NCBI GenBank assembly: GCA_009780585.1
Contig: WQZS01000002.1
Coordinates: 1 to 64,000, forward strand
DNA: 64,000 nt
DNA from: Defluviitaleaceae bacterium
GTDB lineage: Bacteria > Bacillota > Clostridia > Lachnospirales > WQUN01
Reading direction: 5' to 3'
Shown here: in pieces, positions 53,696 to 63,214 of the stretch
How the letters are laid out: each line of letters starts with the position of its first letter
How positions within the stretch are numbered: the stretch's first letter is position 1
Made by a program: the position numbers and the translations under genes
The notes under the pieces: model-generated
The model's database searches: none
Told to the model about the DNA's origin: nothing
What the model saw: the letters and a program-made list of their open reading frames with translations, nothing else

Positions 53696-55255
53696 CTAAT
53701 CCTCATACAAATGGCAGGCGACGAAGTGCCCTTGTACCTGCTCCCGCCATTCGGGAACCACGGACAGGCAAATTTCCATGCAGTCCTTGCAACGGGTGTT
53801 AAACTTGCAACCCGGCGGGGGCATGATGGGGCTGGGGATATCACCCTCCAACACGATCATTTCCTCCCGTTCGGCGTTGGTCGTGGGTATGGCGGAAAGC
53901 AAAGCCTTCGTATACGGGTGCAAGGGGTTTGCGAACAACTCCGCGGACGAACAAAGCTCCACGATCACGCCCAGGTACATGACCGCGATACGGTCGGAAA
54001 TATACTTCACCACCGACAGATCGTGGGAAATGAACATATAGGTAAGGTTTTCCTTATCCTTCAAATCCTTAAGCAAGTTAATGATTTGCGATTGGATGCT
54101 TACGTCAAGGGCCGATACGGCCTCGTCACATACTACGAACTTCGGCTGCGTGGACAGCGCGCGCGCGATACCGATACGCTGGCGTTGCCCGCCCGAAAAT
54201 TGGTGCGGATAACGGTGTATCATATACGGGGCCAGTCCGCAGTCCTCCATGACTTTCATGGTATAGTTCTGCATCCGCTCGTTGTTCTTAACGAATTGCT
54301 TGTGCGTGATCGCCCCTTCGGAAATGATTTGCCCCACGGTCAAGCGCGGGTTAAGCGACGAATAGGGGTCTTGGAAAATCAATTGCAAATCCTTACGTAA
54401 ATAACGCATTTCATTATACGTCAAGCGTGCCAGGTCAATGCCCGAATCGCGCATAACATCATAACGCTGGAACTCCTCGTCGTCGGCGTATCGGGCACGG
54501 ATCACGTCGATCGCTTCCTGTGTCTTTGCTTTTTCTGCCACCAATTTTTCCATTTCCGGCCCGGAAAGCGATTTTATTTTCGCCAACAGGCTTTGGTATT
54601 TGGCTTCGTTGGCGCCGAACAGCTTATTATCAATTTTATACTTAATTTCTTCCGCTTTAACGGTGATTTTTTGTATTTCCATTTTTAATATGAATAACGC
54701 GCGCGCCGCATAGAAGTGGAACTTCAACGCTGTCATGATGTCGTTATAGTCTTCCTTTTTAGCTACGTAGAAGCCGCCGATCAAGCGTACCACGGCCAAA
54801 TATTCGCTGTTGGCCTTCTTACGCGCTTCGTTACGCTCATTGCGTTTGACAAAATAGCGGGAACGTAATTTTTCCTTATCTTCCGCCGCTTGATATTCGT
54901 CCTTAACGACTTGGTACTCCTCTTGCTTGCGTTGGGCTTCCTCTACCAGAATTTTCGTTTCGGCTACACGTTTTTCCAAACGGCTGTAGATATCCAACAC
55001 ATAGCGGGGGACCATATCATCTATATTTTGGCCGTAGTAGATCGTCTCGCCGTCAGTTTGGTTGTACAACTGTATCAACACCCGCCCGAGCGTGGATTTT
55101 CCGCAGCCGGACTCGCCCACCACGCCGATGGTTTCCCCTTCATAAATATCAAGGTTGACCCCGTCGTTGGCACGTACGAAAAGATTGCGCCTGCCCCGTA
55201 TGGGAAAATATTGCTTCATATTCCTTATGCTGATCAACGGTTTTTTATCGGTCAT
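53696..55255 (-). CDS. oppF: Oligopeptide ABC transporter ATPase OppF with coiled-coil insertion
   Basis: A 519-residue OppF-type ATPase, far longer than the usual 320-350. Walker A GESGCGKST is at residues 47-55, but the Q-loop LIFQDPYSSLNPR begins only near 292. Between them, about residues 82-278, lies a charged coiled-coil hairpin (DIYSRLEKRVAETKILVEEAQR, and a second helix ending near AKTQEAIDVIRARY). The signature FSGGQRQRIGIARAL and Walker B VVCDEAVSALD are intact, and a C-terminal OppD/F extension with cysteines follows. ATG 55255 overlaps the oppD stop (ATGA). The insert faces the cytoplasm. Confidence 0.88.
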   Translation of the reverse strand: MTDKKPLISIRNMKQYFPIRGRRNLFVRANDGVNLDIYEGETIGVVGESGCGKSTLGRVLIQLYNQTDGETIYYGQNIDDMVPRYVLDIYSRLEKRVAETKILVEEAQRKQEEYQVVKDEYQAAEDKEKLRSRYFVKRNERNEARKKANSEYLAVVRLIGGFYVAKKEDYNDIMTALKFHFYAARALFILKMEIQKITVKAEEIKYKIDNKLFGANEAKYQSLLAKIKSLSGPEMEKLVAEKAKTQEAIDVIRARYADDEEFQRYDVMRDSGIDLARLTYNEMRYLRKDLQLIFQDPYSSLNPRLTVGQIISEGAITHKQFVKNNERMQNYTMKVMEDCGLAPYMIHRYPHQFSGGQRQRIGIARALSTQPKFVVCDEAVSALDVSIQSQIINLLKDLKDKENLTYMFISHDLSVVKYISDRIAVMYLGVIVELCSSAELFANPLHPYTKALLSAIPTTNAEREEMIVLEGDIPSPIMPPPGCKFNTRCKDCMEICLSVVPEWREQVQGHFVACHLYED

Positions 55256-56301
55256 TTCCTTCTTGCCCCCTCTTCCGGATAGAAACAACGTACGAGTTGG
55301 TCGTCGGCGACCTTTATTAATTCGGGTTCATGTTTTTTGCATTGGTCGGTTGCGTATTTGCACCTCGGCGCGAACTTGCACCCCTCGGGCAAATCCAACG
55401 GGTGCGGTACCGTGCCGTCGATTACGTCCAGCTTGGCCCCGATGGGAGTATTCAAACGCGGGATGGAAGTCAGCAAACCCTCCGTATAGGGATGGGAATA
55501 GGTGGAGGGGTCGAATATCTTACGCACGGGTGCTTGTTCCACTACCTGGCCGCAGTACATGACCGCCACTTCGTCCGCCATTTCGTTAATTACACCCAAA
55601 TCGTGGGTGATGAACATGATGGACGTACCTTTTTCCCTTTTTAACTCGTTCATTAATTTTAGTATTTGTGCTTGTATGGTCACGTCAAGCGCGGTCGTCG
55701 GTTCATCCGCGATCAAGAGATCCGGCTTGCACGCAAGCGCCATCGCGATCATGACCCTTTGGCGCATCCCGCCCGAAAGCATAAACAGATAGCGGCGTGA
55801 CACTTGCTCGGGGTCGGGTATCTTAACGTCGTCCAGCATCTTAACGGCTTCGTTATAGGCTTGCTTCCTATTCATGCCCTGATGGATTTGGAAGGACTCG
55901 CCGATTTGCCTGCGGATGGTAAATATGGGGTTAAGGCTGGTCATCGGTTCCTGGAAGATGACGGAGATTTCATTTCCGCGTATTTTTGCGAGTTCTTTGC
56001 GATGGAGGTTGACCATGTTCCTGTCTTTAAAAGTTATATTCCCCTCCACTACCCTGCCGTTGCCGTCCAGCAACCCCAATATGCTCATGGCGGATACGGA
56101 CTTTCCGCTGCCGCTTTCGCCCACGAGGCCCAGCGTCTTACCCTTTTCCACCGTATAGGATACCCCGTTGACGGCTTTAACGACGCCCCGCCGCGTGTTG
56201 AAATACGTATGCAGGTTGTTGAGCTCAAGCAAGGGTTTTTCTTGGCTGTCCGCGGACGCGGGAGGCGTTTCGGCGATATTTACCTTAATTTTGATATCCA
56301 T
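55252..56301 (-). CDS. oppD: Oligopeptide ABC transporter ATPase OppD
   Basis: A 349-residue ATPase of normal length. Walker A GESGSGKS, Q-loop VIFQEPMTSLNPIF, signature LSGGMRQRVMIAMAL and Walker B LLIADEPTTALDVT are visible. The OppD C-terminal extension carries CKFAPRCKYATDQC, which in the family can bind an iron-sulfur cluster. It pairs with OppF on the cytoplasmic side of OppBC. Confidence 0.95.
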   Translation of the reverse strand: MDIKIKVNIAETPPASADSQEKPLLELNNLHTYFNTRRGVVKAVNGVSYTVEKGKTLGLVGESGSGKSVSAMSILGLLDGNGRVVEGNITFKDRNMVNLHRKELAKIRGNEISVIFQEPMTSLNPIFTIRRQIGESFQIHQGMNRKQAYNEAVKMLDDVKIPDPEQVSRRYLFMLSGGMRQRVMIAMALACKPDLLIADEPTTALDVTIQAQILKLMNELKREKGTSIMFITHDLGVINEMADEVAVMYCGQVVEQAPVRKIFDPSTYSHPYTEGLLTSIPRLNTPIGAKLDVIDGTVPHPLDLPEGCKFAPRCKYATDQCKKHEPELIKVADDQLVRCFYPEEGARRK

Positions 56302-56308
56302 ATGACCT

Positions 56309-58111
56309 TTACCTCCCTTGTGCTCTGGGGTCCGTAGCCTCTCGAAGGCCGTCCCCGATCAAGTTAATGCTGAGCGCCACCGTAACCAAGGATACGGCGG
56401 GGAACAGCACGCGCCACCATTGCGTGCGTAAAACGATGGAATTGTTGGCACCGGAAAGCATATTCCCCCATGTGGGCGTGGGTTCCGCCACGCCGAAGCC
56501 GATGAAGGACAGCGCCGTTTCGGTCAGCATGGAGGATGCCAACGCAAGGGTAAGTAATACGATCGCCGCCGACGCCACGTTGGGCATGATATGCCTAAAG
56601 ATCAATTTATATTGCTTGACACCCAATGCCCGGGCGGCAAGTACAAACTCCGATTCGCGCGTTTGCATGATTTGCGCCCGCACAAGGCGCATAAGGGGGG
56701 GCCAGGTCAAGACACCTAATATAAACATAAGGAAAACCATACCCCCGACCGGACCGAATACATGCCGGAAACGGAACTGCAATATCAGCGCGAGCGGCAG
56801 GAAGGGTATGGAACCCACAACCTCCGCCAAGCGCATAATGAGCATATCGATCTTTCCCCCGTAGAAGCCCGCGAACCCGCCGAACGTTAGGCCCAGCGTG
56901 CCCTGCACAAGCACAGCCACCATACCGATCAACAGCGAGTATCTTCCGGCGTGCCACAAGCGGGTAAATACGCAGCGGCCCAATTGGTCCGTCCCGAAAT
57001 AAAAGCCCCGTAATCCCCAGGTTTCTATACTGCCGTCAGCCAGCATGACGTAATTATGGTCGCCGGCAACAGCGATGGATATGGCGTTGCTTACGTCCGG
57101 CGCGTCGGTCCGGCCGTTCATGTTGGCACCCCAAGACCGTACCGAACCGTCATCCAAGAGTGCGGTAAAATGCTGGCGCCCCGCGTCGATGCTTACCGCC
57201 CTGCCTTGTATTTCGGGGGGTATGTTTATAATCGCCGAATTGGAAATGTCCCCCCACGCTACCAGCGTTTTATCGTCTAATATGGCGATAATATTGTTAT
57301 CCGTCATGGCAAAGCTCGTGATACGTCCCTGCGCCGCTTCCGGTATGTCGCGGATATCCCGCGGGGTTCTGATCAATACGTGTATGTTCCCTTCCGCGGT
57401 AAGCACAGCGAAGGTAAAGGTATTGGCCCCGATTTGTACGGGGGTCTCCGTACGGGGTACCCTGCCGATGGCCGCTGTTTCCCTGCGGTCCATTTCAATG
57501 CCGCCCCATGTATGCAATTGGCCGTCGTCGGTTACCGCTACCGTAATGCGCATCCCCGCCGTCGCCGTTACTACCCGTCCCTGTATTTCGGGGGGGACGT
57601 CATTCATCGCGAAGGTGGCGAGTTCGTTGCCCCAGGAATAGATATGCCCGTCATCCGTCACCACCAGCGCGTGGTACGGGCCGGCGGAAACATGCACGAT
57701 GGGCCGATTGGGCTGCGGGGGGTTAAGCAAGGGCTCCGCGATGCGGCTTACCGTTCCCCATACATGTACACGGCCGTCATGGGTAACCGCTACCCCGTAA
57801 CCCGGGCCGGCGTCATATAAGGCAATATTATTACGGATTTCACGCGGGATGCGCATCATATTAAAAGAAGGGGGTTGGTTCACGTTACCGCTGTCCGTAT
57901 CCCGTAAGTCAATGGGGAAGAAAAACGGGATAATCGTGCTGGCCAGCAGCATGGTAAAGAAACCGACCAAACCGATAATGGTCAGCTTTCTCCTAAAGAA
58001 TTCCCTTACGATGGTTTTAAAGGGACTTTGTACCTGCTCTTCTTCCATCAGGGACATTTTGCTAACTTTACTGCCGAACAGCGTACCCATTAAGTTTTTG
58101 AAAAACATCAT
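56309..58111 (-). CDS. oppC: Oligopeptide ABC permease OppC with inserted RCC1-type propeller
   Basis: A 600-residue permease, about twice the usual 300. TM1 is at residues 42-64 and the conserved FGTDQLGRCVFTRL appears at 372-385, normally only some 50 residues later. Between them (about 95-368) are seven RCC1-like repeats: for example DAGPGYGVAVTHDGRVHVWG, SAGPYHALVVTDDGHIYSWG and DAGRQHFTALLDDGSVRSWG. They should fold as a seven-bladed beta-propeller outside the membrane. The remaining helices and the EAA loop (EFVLAARALGVKQYKLIFRH) are intact. The propeller could bind substrate, the wall or a partner protein. Start ATG 58111 after GGGGGAA. Confidence 0.9.
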   Translation of the reverse strand: MMFFKNLMGTLFGSKVSKMSLMEEEQVQSPFKTIVREFFRRKLTIIGLVGFFTMLLASTIIPFFFPIDLRDTDSGNVNQPPSFNMMRIPREIRNNIALYDAGPGYGVAVTHDGRVHVWGTVSRIAEPLLNPPQPNRPIVHVSAGPYHALVVTDDGHIYSWGNELATFAMNDVPPEIQGRVVTATAGMRITVAVTDDGQLHTWGGIEMDRRETAAIGRVPRTETPVQIGANTFTFAVLTAEGNIHVLIRTPRDIRDIPEAAQGRITSFAMTDNNIIAILDDKTLVAWGDISNSAIINIPPEIQGRAVSIDAGRQHFTALLDDGSVRSWGANMNGRTDAPDVSNAISIAVAGDHNYVMLADGSIETWGLRGFYFGTDQLGRCVFTRLWHAGRYSLLIGMVAVLVQGTLGLTFGGFAGFYGGKIDMLIMRLAEVVGSIPFLPLALILQFRFRHVFGPVGGMVFLMFILGVLTWPPLMRLVRAQIMQTRESEFVLAARALGVKQYKLIFRHIMPNVASAAIVLLTLALASSMLTETALSFIGFGVAEPTPTWGNMLSGANNSIVLRTQWWRVLFPAVSLVTVALSINLIGDGLREATDPRAQGR

Positions 58112-58120
58112 CTTTTCCCC

Positions 58121-59116
58121 CTAACCCATCCGAATACGCGGGTCCGCGATTACGTACACAATATCCAGCAATAGAATTACCGTAAAAGCGACAAAAGCGT
58201 AGAATACGTTCATCGTCATTAACACGGCGATATCCCGCTGGTTGATGGCGTTGAACATGATTTGTCCCATCCCCTGCCATGAAAAAGTGATTTCGATTAT
58301 CATGGCTCCGCTGAATATCCCGATAAAAAACCCTGCCATAATCGTGATGATGGGTATTAACGCGTTACGGAAGGCATGGATAAAAATGACCGTTTTTTCC
58401 GCGAGCCCCTTTGCCCGCGCGGTACGTATACAGTCCATGTTTAAAGCGTCTATCATGGACGAACGGGTAAAACGGATCATCCCCGCCATACCTACCAATA
58501 CCATTGTCATCAGGGGTAAGGCCATATACCGCAACCTGTCGAGGTACCACGCCAAGGTCCCCTCCGGCGGCGGCATCATGGATGCCATGCCGAACATGGG
58601 GAAAATATCCCACGGGGCCAGGATTACGAGCAATATTATCAAGATCAAACCAAACAGGAAATTGGGTATACTCAAGCCGATGACCGATGTGACCAAGGCA
58701 ATATTGTCAAATGCCTTTCCTCTCTTTACGGCGCAGTAGACCCCCACGGGTATCGTGATGGCGAAGACAATGATCATGTTTAATATATTGATCACCAGCG
58801 TATTGGCTAAGGGTGCGCGTACATGGTCGATAACCGGCCTCCGCGTTTCCATCGAGGTACCGAAGTTCCCTTGGAACATAGCGGAAATCCAGTAAAAATA
58901 TTGTACGAAATTGTTCCTGTCCAAGCCCATGGTTTCTATGATTTCCGCCCGTGCGACGGCTAATTGCTCGGGTTCCATCCCCAATTGCATTTCGATGGGT
59001 ATATAAATATCCACGGGGTCGCCCGGCATGGTGCGGAACAGCATAAAGAAAAAGAACGAGACGATGAATAACACGATAAAGATATACAAAATACGTCTGA
59101 AGATATATTTAACCAT
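58121..59116 (-). CDS. oppB: Oligopeptide ABC permease OppB
   Basis: A 331-residue permease with six helices and the EAA loop (DALNMDCIRTARAKGLAEKT). ATG 59116 follows GGGAGG; an earlier in-frame ATG overlaps that site. It lies between oppA and oppC, after an attenuator hairpin. It forms the membrane channel with OppC. Confidence 0.95.
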   Translation of the reverse strand: MVKYIFRRILYIFIVLFIVSFFFFMLFRTMPGDPVDIYIPIEMQLGMEPEQLAVARAEIIETMGLDRNNFVQYFYWISAMFQGNFGTSMETRRPVIDHVRAPLANTLVINILNMIIVFAITIPVGVYCAVKRGKAFDNIALVTSVIGLSIPNFLFGLILIILLVILAPWDIFPMFGMASMMPPPEGTLAWYLDRLRYMALPLMTMVLVGMAGMIRFTRSSMIDALNMDCIRTARAKGLAEKTVIFIHAFRNALIPIITIMAGFFIGIFSGAMIIEITFSWQGMGQIMFNAINQRDIAVLMTMNVFYAFVAFTVILLLDIVYVIADPRIRMG

Positions 59117-59143
59117 GGCCGTACCTCCCATTGATTATGTAAA

Positions 59144-59173
59144 GTCCCCGCGGAGGATCAGCTCCGCAGGGAC
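59144..59173 (-). terminator. Attenuator-type hairpin between oppA and oppB
   Basis: GTCCC-t-GCGGAG pairs with CTCCGC-g-GGGAC around a 6-base loop, followed on the minus strand by TTTACAT. Such hairpins commonly let binding-protein genes be expressed more than the permeases downstream. Confidence 0.65.
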
Positions 59174-59193
59174 AAAACGGTAAAGCGATTAAC

Positions 59194-61386
59194 TTAACGC
59201 CAATAGGCCCTTTGTACGGCTTGTTCCGGTCTCCAGAAGCTGTTGTTAAACCAGCCGCCCAATCCGACGGGGAAGAAGTCGTGTGTGAGCGATACGCTGA
59301 AGGGAAGGGTATAGGCTTCATACGTCCTGAATACCATGTATTGCGTAAAGGCTTCCACGAACGCGTCACGGCCTTCCGGCGTGGTGATGTCTTGCGCGCG
59401 TACATTGTCAGCCAAACGGCGGTATTCCGGATCATCGGCTTGATGCCAGTTTTGTGAAGGGATTGCCGCTAAGTCGGCATTAAACCACGGTGACCATGCG
59501 ATGGCGGGAATGATACCCAGGGTGTGGAATTCGAAACGGTCTTCCTGGCGGTAACCCGTTTGCAGGTAGGTTCCCCAGTTTGCGGAACGTTCTTGGATCA
59601 AACGGCCGCCCGCCGCTGCCATGTTGTCATACAATTGTACTTCCAACGAATCGCGGAAGGGGTAGTCGATCGCGCGTACCATCCAGTTGATGATCAAGGG
59701 CATAAGCACGCGTTCGCCGGTATATACGATGTTGGAATGGGACCATTCGTTGTCCGCGCCGCGTACCAAGCGTACGATATCGGTTACGCTTTCCGCGGGG
59801 TTACCGTCCGCGTCACCCCATACCCATTCGTCCACCCACTTGTGGCGGATGTTGTTTGAATCGCTGAGCGCGTCGCCCGTATAGGGGTTGCCTTGCGCGT
59901 CATATACCCAGCCGTCTTCTTCCAACAAGCGGATGGCTTCGGCGATGTTAAGGTCATAGATTTTGATGCGGTCATACAAATCGAGGTCCGCGGCTGCTTG
60001 GTACCACCACCAGGGGGTTGCCCAAGGGCCGTGTACGACTACGCCGAAACCGCGGGTTACTTCTTCCGCTACCCTGTGACGGTCAACCATGAAGGACATG
60101 GCTTGGCGTACCGCGCGGAATTGGGTCGGGCCTGTGTCTACGTGGAATTGCGCGAACAATTGCGTGGTACCGTCATAGGTGACAAAGCTGTGGGTTCCGG
60201 CGCCTACGAGTACGCTCAACGCGTTTTCGATCATCATGCCGTCGCCTACGTTATCCGCGATGTGGGCTTCGCCCGCGGCCAACGCGTCAACCATCAGGGG
60301 CAGCGGTACGAGACGCCAATAAATCCTTTCGATACGGGGGCGGTAGCCGTCCCAGGTGCTGCGGAAGTACGGGTTGACGACTACGGACGCCGTGCCGTTA
60401 CCTACGTCAACGCTTTCAAACATATAAGGACCGGAGAATACGGTGGGGCGGTAACGGATACCGGTACCGATGGGGGTCCTGTTGCCGTTTGCGTCTTCAA
60501 GGGGTTCGCCGTCCGGGCCCAATACATATCCCGCGTGGCCGCCTTCGATGATCGCATGGAAGGCTTCGTTGGTCATCACGCCGCCGCCGAGGGCGGTAAG
60601 GAATACACCGTTGCCGTTGTCATGCGCTTCCACGCCGTACATATGGAGTGCGGTAGGACCGTAGCTCATGTACGCGGAGATTTCCCACACGTTGGGGAAG
60701 CCTTCGGCGCGGATGGTGACGGAGAATTGGGAATCATTGTAAATACGTACGCTGGGGAGTTCGGTGATTTCACCGGTTTGGAACAACGCGCGGTGTTGCA
60801 ATTCGAACATACCCAGCGCGGAGGGTACTACGGATGCCCATAAGGGGCTGACGGCAAGCGCTACGCCGCCCGCGTAGTGATGCGCGGTGATGTACGTACC
60901 GTCGGAGAATTGGTTGTCCGTATAGATCGTAAAGGTATAGGTGCGGGAGCCGTCGTCATTGGTTCTGATTTGGGGCATCGCGCCGTCAACCAATACCATC
61001 GGGTTGGGGAAAAACTCGTTGAAATGGTTGCGTGCCATGGTACCCAGCCCGCCGAATACGAGTTCACGGAGCTGTCCCAAGGGTGAGGGGTTGGACCATG
61101 CCGAGTCCAGGATATCCGCGGTTACGTTCGTAGCGGTAGCGATAACGACATGGCTGCCCTCGGGCGCGCTCATGGCGGACGCTCTTTCGATCAAATACTC
61201 GCGGGATCCCGGAGGTGCCGCCTGGGGCGGTTCGGGGGTTGCGGGGGTTTGTGCGGCAGGTGTGGCTGTGGGGGTTGCCGTCGCGGCGGGTCCTTCTTCC
61301 CCGCCATCATTCCCGCCTCGGTTACAGGCAGCCAGCGCGAACATCGCCGCAGCCAGTAACAATGCTAGAAACAAGAGCTTTTTCAT
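59194..61386 (-). CDS. oppA: Oligopeptide-binding lipoprotein, family 5 (OppA-like)
   Basis: A 730-residue solute-binding lipoprotein. The lipobox LAAC places the anchor on C21, followed by a Gly/Asn-, then Thr/Pro/Ala-rich linker. The binding fold follows with DGSRTYTFTIYTDNQFSDGT and VRQAMSFMVDRHRVAEEVTRGFG, both typical of cluster-C proteins. It is larger than E. coli OppA (about 540), which suggests an added subdomain. First gene of the long minus-strand run; GAGAGGAG precedes the start. Confidence 0.93.
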   Translation of the reverse strand: MKKLLFLALLLAAAMFALAACNRGGNDGGEEGPAATATPTATPAAQTPATPEPPQAAPPGSREYLIERASAMSAPEGSHVVIATATNVTADILDSAWSNPSPLGQLRELVFGGLGTMARNHFNEFFPNPMVLVDGAMPQIRTNDDGSRTYTFTIYTDNQFSDGTYITAHHYAGGVALAVSPLWASVVPSALGMFELQHRALFQTGEITELPSVRIYNDSQFSVTIRAEGFPNVWEISAYMSYGPTALHMYGVEAHDNGNGVFLTALGGGVMTNEAFHAIIEGGHAGYVLGPDGEPLEDANGNRTPIGTGIRYRPTVFSGPYMFESVDVGNGTASVVVNPYFRSTWDGYRPRIERIYWRLVPLPLMVDALAAGEAHIADNVGDGMMIENALSVLVGAGTHSFVTYDGTTQLFAQFHVDTGPTQFRAVRQAMSFMVDRHRVAEEVTRGFGVVVHGPWATPWWWYQAAADLDLYDRIKIYDLNIAEAIRLLEEDGWVYDAQGNPYTGDALSDSNNIRHKWVDEWVWGDADGNPAESVTDIVRLVRGADNEWSHSNIVYTGERVLMPLIINWMVRAIDYPFRDSLEVQLYDNMAAAGGRLIQERSANWGTYLQTGYRQEDRFEFHTLGIIPAIAWSPWFNADLAAIPSQNWHQADDPEYRRLADNVRAQDITTPEGRDAFVEAFTQYMVFRTYEAYTLPFSVSLTHDFFPVGLGGWFNNSFWRPEQAVQRAYWR

Positions 61387-61696
61387 GTTTTTTCTCCTCT
61401 CAAATTCGTTGCCGTCCTACAATAAACGCGGCAAAAAAATTAGTTCCGCGGAATATACCACACGTCATTGCGCTTTGTCTAATGGATGGTTCATAAATAA
61501 TTTTTATTTTTTTGTTTGATATGTATAATTAATGCATGTTCAACTTAATTTCATTTGTGCATTATTTTGTTACAAAACAATTACCGCTTGTCCTATTACG
61601 CATTATTTTGACAATCACCTTGCCCATTTTTTGTGTCAAGCCCGCACCCCTTGACATTTTTCACAAAGTTATGGCCGATTAAATCACTATGTCTAA
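61387..61696. other. Upstream region of the opp run
   Basis: AT-rich 5' region of oppA. TTGACA-like boxes occur on the minus strand near 61640, but no -10 element is convincingly spaced, so I do not name a promoter. No gene seen. Confidence 0.4.
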
Positions 61697-61733
61697 ACAA
61701 AAATAATCCCCTGCGCACAAAGTGTACGCGGGG
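61696..61733 (-). terminator. dnaJ terminator
   Basis: On the minus strand, CCCCGCG-t-ACA pairs with TGT-g-CGC-a-GGGG, followed by ATTATTTTTGTTT. It lies about 110 bases after the dnaJ stop. Confidence 0.7.
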
Positions 61734-61748
61734 ACCATCGTCTTAAAC

Positions 61749-61812
61749 CTATTTTCATCCCGCCTGCGCGGGCGGGGTTTCTATTTTCATCCCGCCTGCA
61801 CGAGCGGGATTT
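61749..61812. repeat. Two tandem 32-base repeats with GC-rich hairpins
   Basis: The unit CTATTTTCATCCCGCCTG onward occurs at 61749-61780 and 61781-61812 with four to five mismatches. Each contains a CCCGC hairpin followed by TTT on the plus strand. They sit in the 3' region of dnaJ. Confidence 0.7.
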
Positions 61813-61822
61813 CCGTTTTAAT

Positions 61823-61858
61823 TTTATTTGAAGTATTCTTTCTTTATTTGAAGTATTC
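61823..61858. repeat. Duplicated end of dnaJ
   Basis: TTTATTTGAAGTATTC is present at 61843-61858, where it encodes the last residues EYFK and the stop of DnaJ, and again at 61823-61838 beyond the stop. A 20-base tandem duplication explains it. Confidence 0.75.
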
Positions 61859-62980
61859 CTTCACTTTATCAAACCAACGCTTTTTATGGTTTTTGTAATC
61901 GTCCCCCATCGCTTCATTAAAGTTAACCAACAGCTCCTTCTGCCGTTCGTTCATTACGGTGGGTACCGTCACGATAAACTTCACGACCAAATCGCCCACG
62001 TTTCGGTTATTGCGTACGCTGGGTACGCCCTTCCCGCGCAAATGCACGACCGCGCCCGGCTGCGTACCGGGCTTTAAGTTATGCTTTTCTTCCTTGCCGT
62101 CCAGCATGGGGATCGAAATCTCGTCCCCCAGCGCCGCTTGCACGAACGTGACGGGGATATCCAAATATAGGTTATTCCCCTCGCGGTTAAATAATTTATG
62201 CGGCGCAATTTGCACGACGATATACAAATCCCCCGCGGGGCCGCCCTTTTCGCCGAACTCGCCCTTGCCTTGCAAACGGATTTGCTGACCGTTGTCTATA
62301 CCCTTAGGTACGACGACCGTCAGCGTTTTGTTTGCGCGTACGCGACCCGCGCCGCGGCAGTTCGTACACGGCTCCTTAATAATTTTCCCCTCACCGCGGC
62401 ACGCCGAACACGCCACCACGCTGGTCATATACCCCAACATCGTCTGCTGCATGATCCGCTCCGAACCGGAGCCGTTGCACTTCTTACAATTCTCCGCGAA
62501 AGTCCCGGGCTTCGCGCCGCTACCCTTACATGGCGCGCACGTTTCATACGTGTTGAGCGAAACCTCCTTCGAACAACCGAACACCGCTTCCTCGAACCGT
62601 ATATTCAAGCGCATTTGCAAATCCGCGCCCCGCTTGGGCCCTGACCTTCTGCCGCCGCCCATGCCGAAGAAATCCCCGCCGCCGAATATATCCCCGAACC
62701 GGTTGAAAATTTCATTCAAATCCATGCTCGCGCCGCCGAAGCCGCCCCCCTGGCTGAACGCCGCGTGGCCCATCCTATCGTAAGCGGAACGCTTGTCGCC
62801 GTCCGAAAGCACGCCGTACGCTTCGCTGACCTCCTTAAACTTTTCCTCGGCCTTCTTGTCGCCGGGGTTCGCGTCGGGATGGTATTGTTTGGCCAGCTTG
62901 CGGTAAGCCTTCTTTATATCGTCGTCACTCGATTGCTTCGCTACGCCCAATACGTCGTAATAATCGCGCTTGTCTGCCAT
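61844..62980 (-). CDS. dnaJ: Chaperone DnaJ
   Basis: A 378-residue type I Hsp40. The J-domain has HPD at residues 34-36, then a Gly/Phe region. Four CxxCxGxG zinc repeats follow ([32 protein letters not shown]), then the C-terminal substrate domains. It stimulates DnaK's ATPase. ATG 62980 has GGGGGAG eight bases upstream; the longer frame is not supported. dnaK and grpE are not in the window, so dnaJ would be separate or the last gene of an operon beginning elsewhere. A decayed toxin-antitoxin locus lies directly upstream. Confidence 0.96.
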   Translation of the reverse strand: MADKRDYYDVLGVAKQSSDDDIKKAYRKLAKQYHPDANPGDKKAEEKFKEVSEAYGVLSDGDKRSAYDRMGHAAFSQGGGFGGASMDLNEIFNRFGDIFGGGDFFGMGGGRRSGPKRGADLQMRLNIRFEEAVFGCSKEVSLNTYETCAPCKGSGAKPGTFAENCKKCNGSGSERIMQQTMLGYMTSVVACSACRGEGKIIKEPCTNCRGAGRVRANKTLTVVVPKGIDNGQQIRLQGKGEFGEKGGPAGDLYIVVQIAPHKLFNREGNNLYLDIPVTFVQAALGDEISIPMLDGKEEKHNLKPGTQPGAVVHLRGKGVPSVRNNRNVGDLVVKFIVTVPTVMNERQKELLVNFNEAMGDDYKNHKKRWFDKVKEYFK

Positions 62981-63109
62981 TTGCTTGGCTCCCCCATGTG
63001 GTTTAACTTGTCCTCCGGTGGGGGACAAGTTAGGTTGTATTATTTAATTACTTCGAATAATTTTTTCTTCGTTTTTTCAACTATCTCTTGTTTAACGTTG
63101 CCAAACCGT

Positions 63110-63214
63110 TTAACGACGATGTTCTTTAGATAATACAAGAACGGGACGCCTTTTTTGCGAAGACAAGTCCGTATATGGAAGCGGAACAAGAAGGATGTCG
63201 CCCTGGCTATGCAT
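63110..63214 (-). pseudogene. Truncated PemK/MazF-type toxin remnant
   Basis: An ATG at 63214, overlapping the upstream antitoxin gene by 8 bases, opens a 34-codon frame. It matches the N-terminus of PemK toxins: QGDILLVPLPYTDLSSQK, then RRPVLVLS. It stops at TAA 63110, and the remaining two thirds of the domain is absent before dnaJ. The frame is too short for the usual small-ORF cut-offs. It is a decayed toxin, not a functional one. Confidence 0.75.

Noticed and set aside
59893..60843. 316-codon plus-strand frame antisense to oppA
   Set aside because: Shadow of the binding-protein gene, with no domain or ribosome site.
61640..61660. oppA promoter from TTGACA on the minus strand
   Set aside because: No -10 element at 16-18 bases; the box may be chance in AT-rich sequence.
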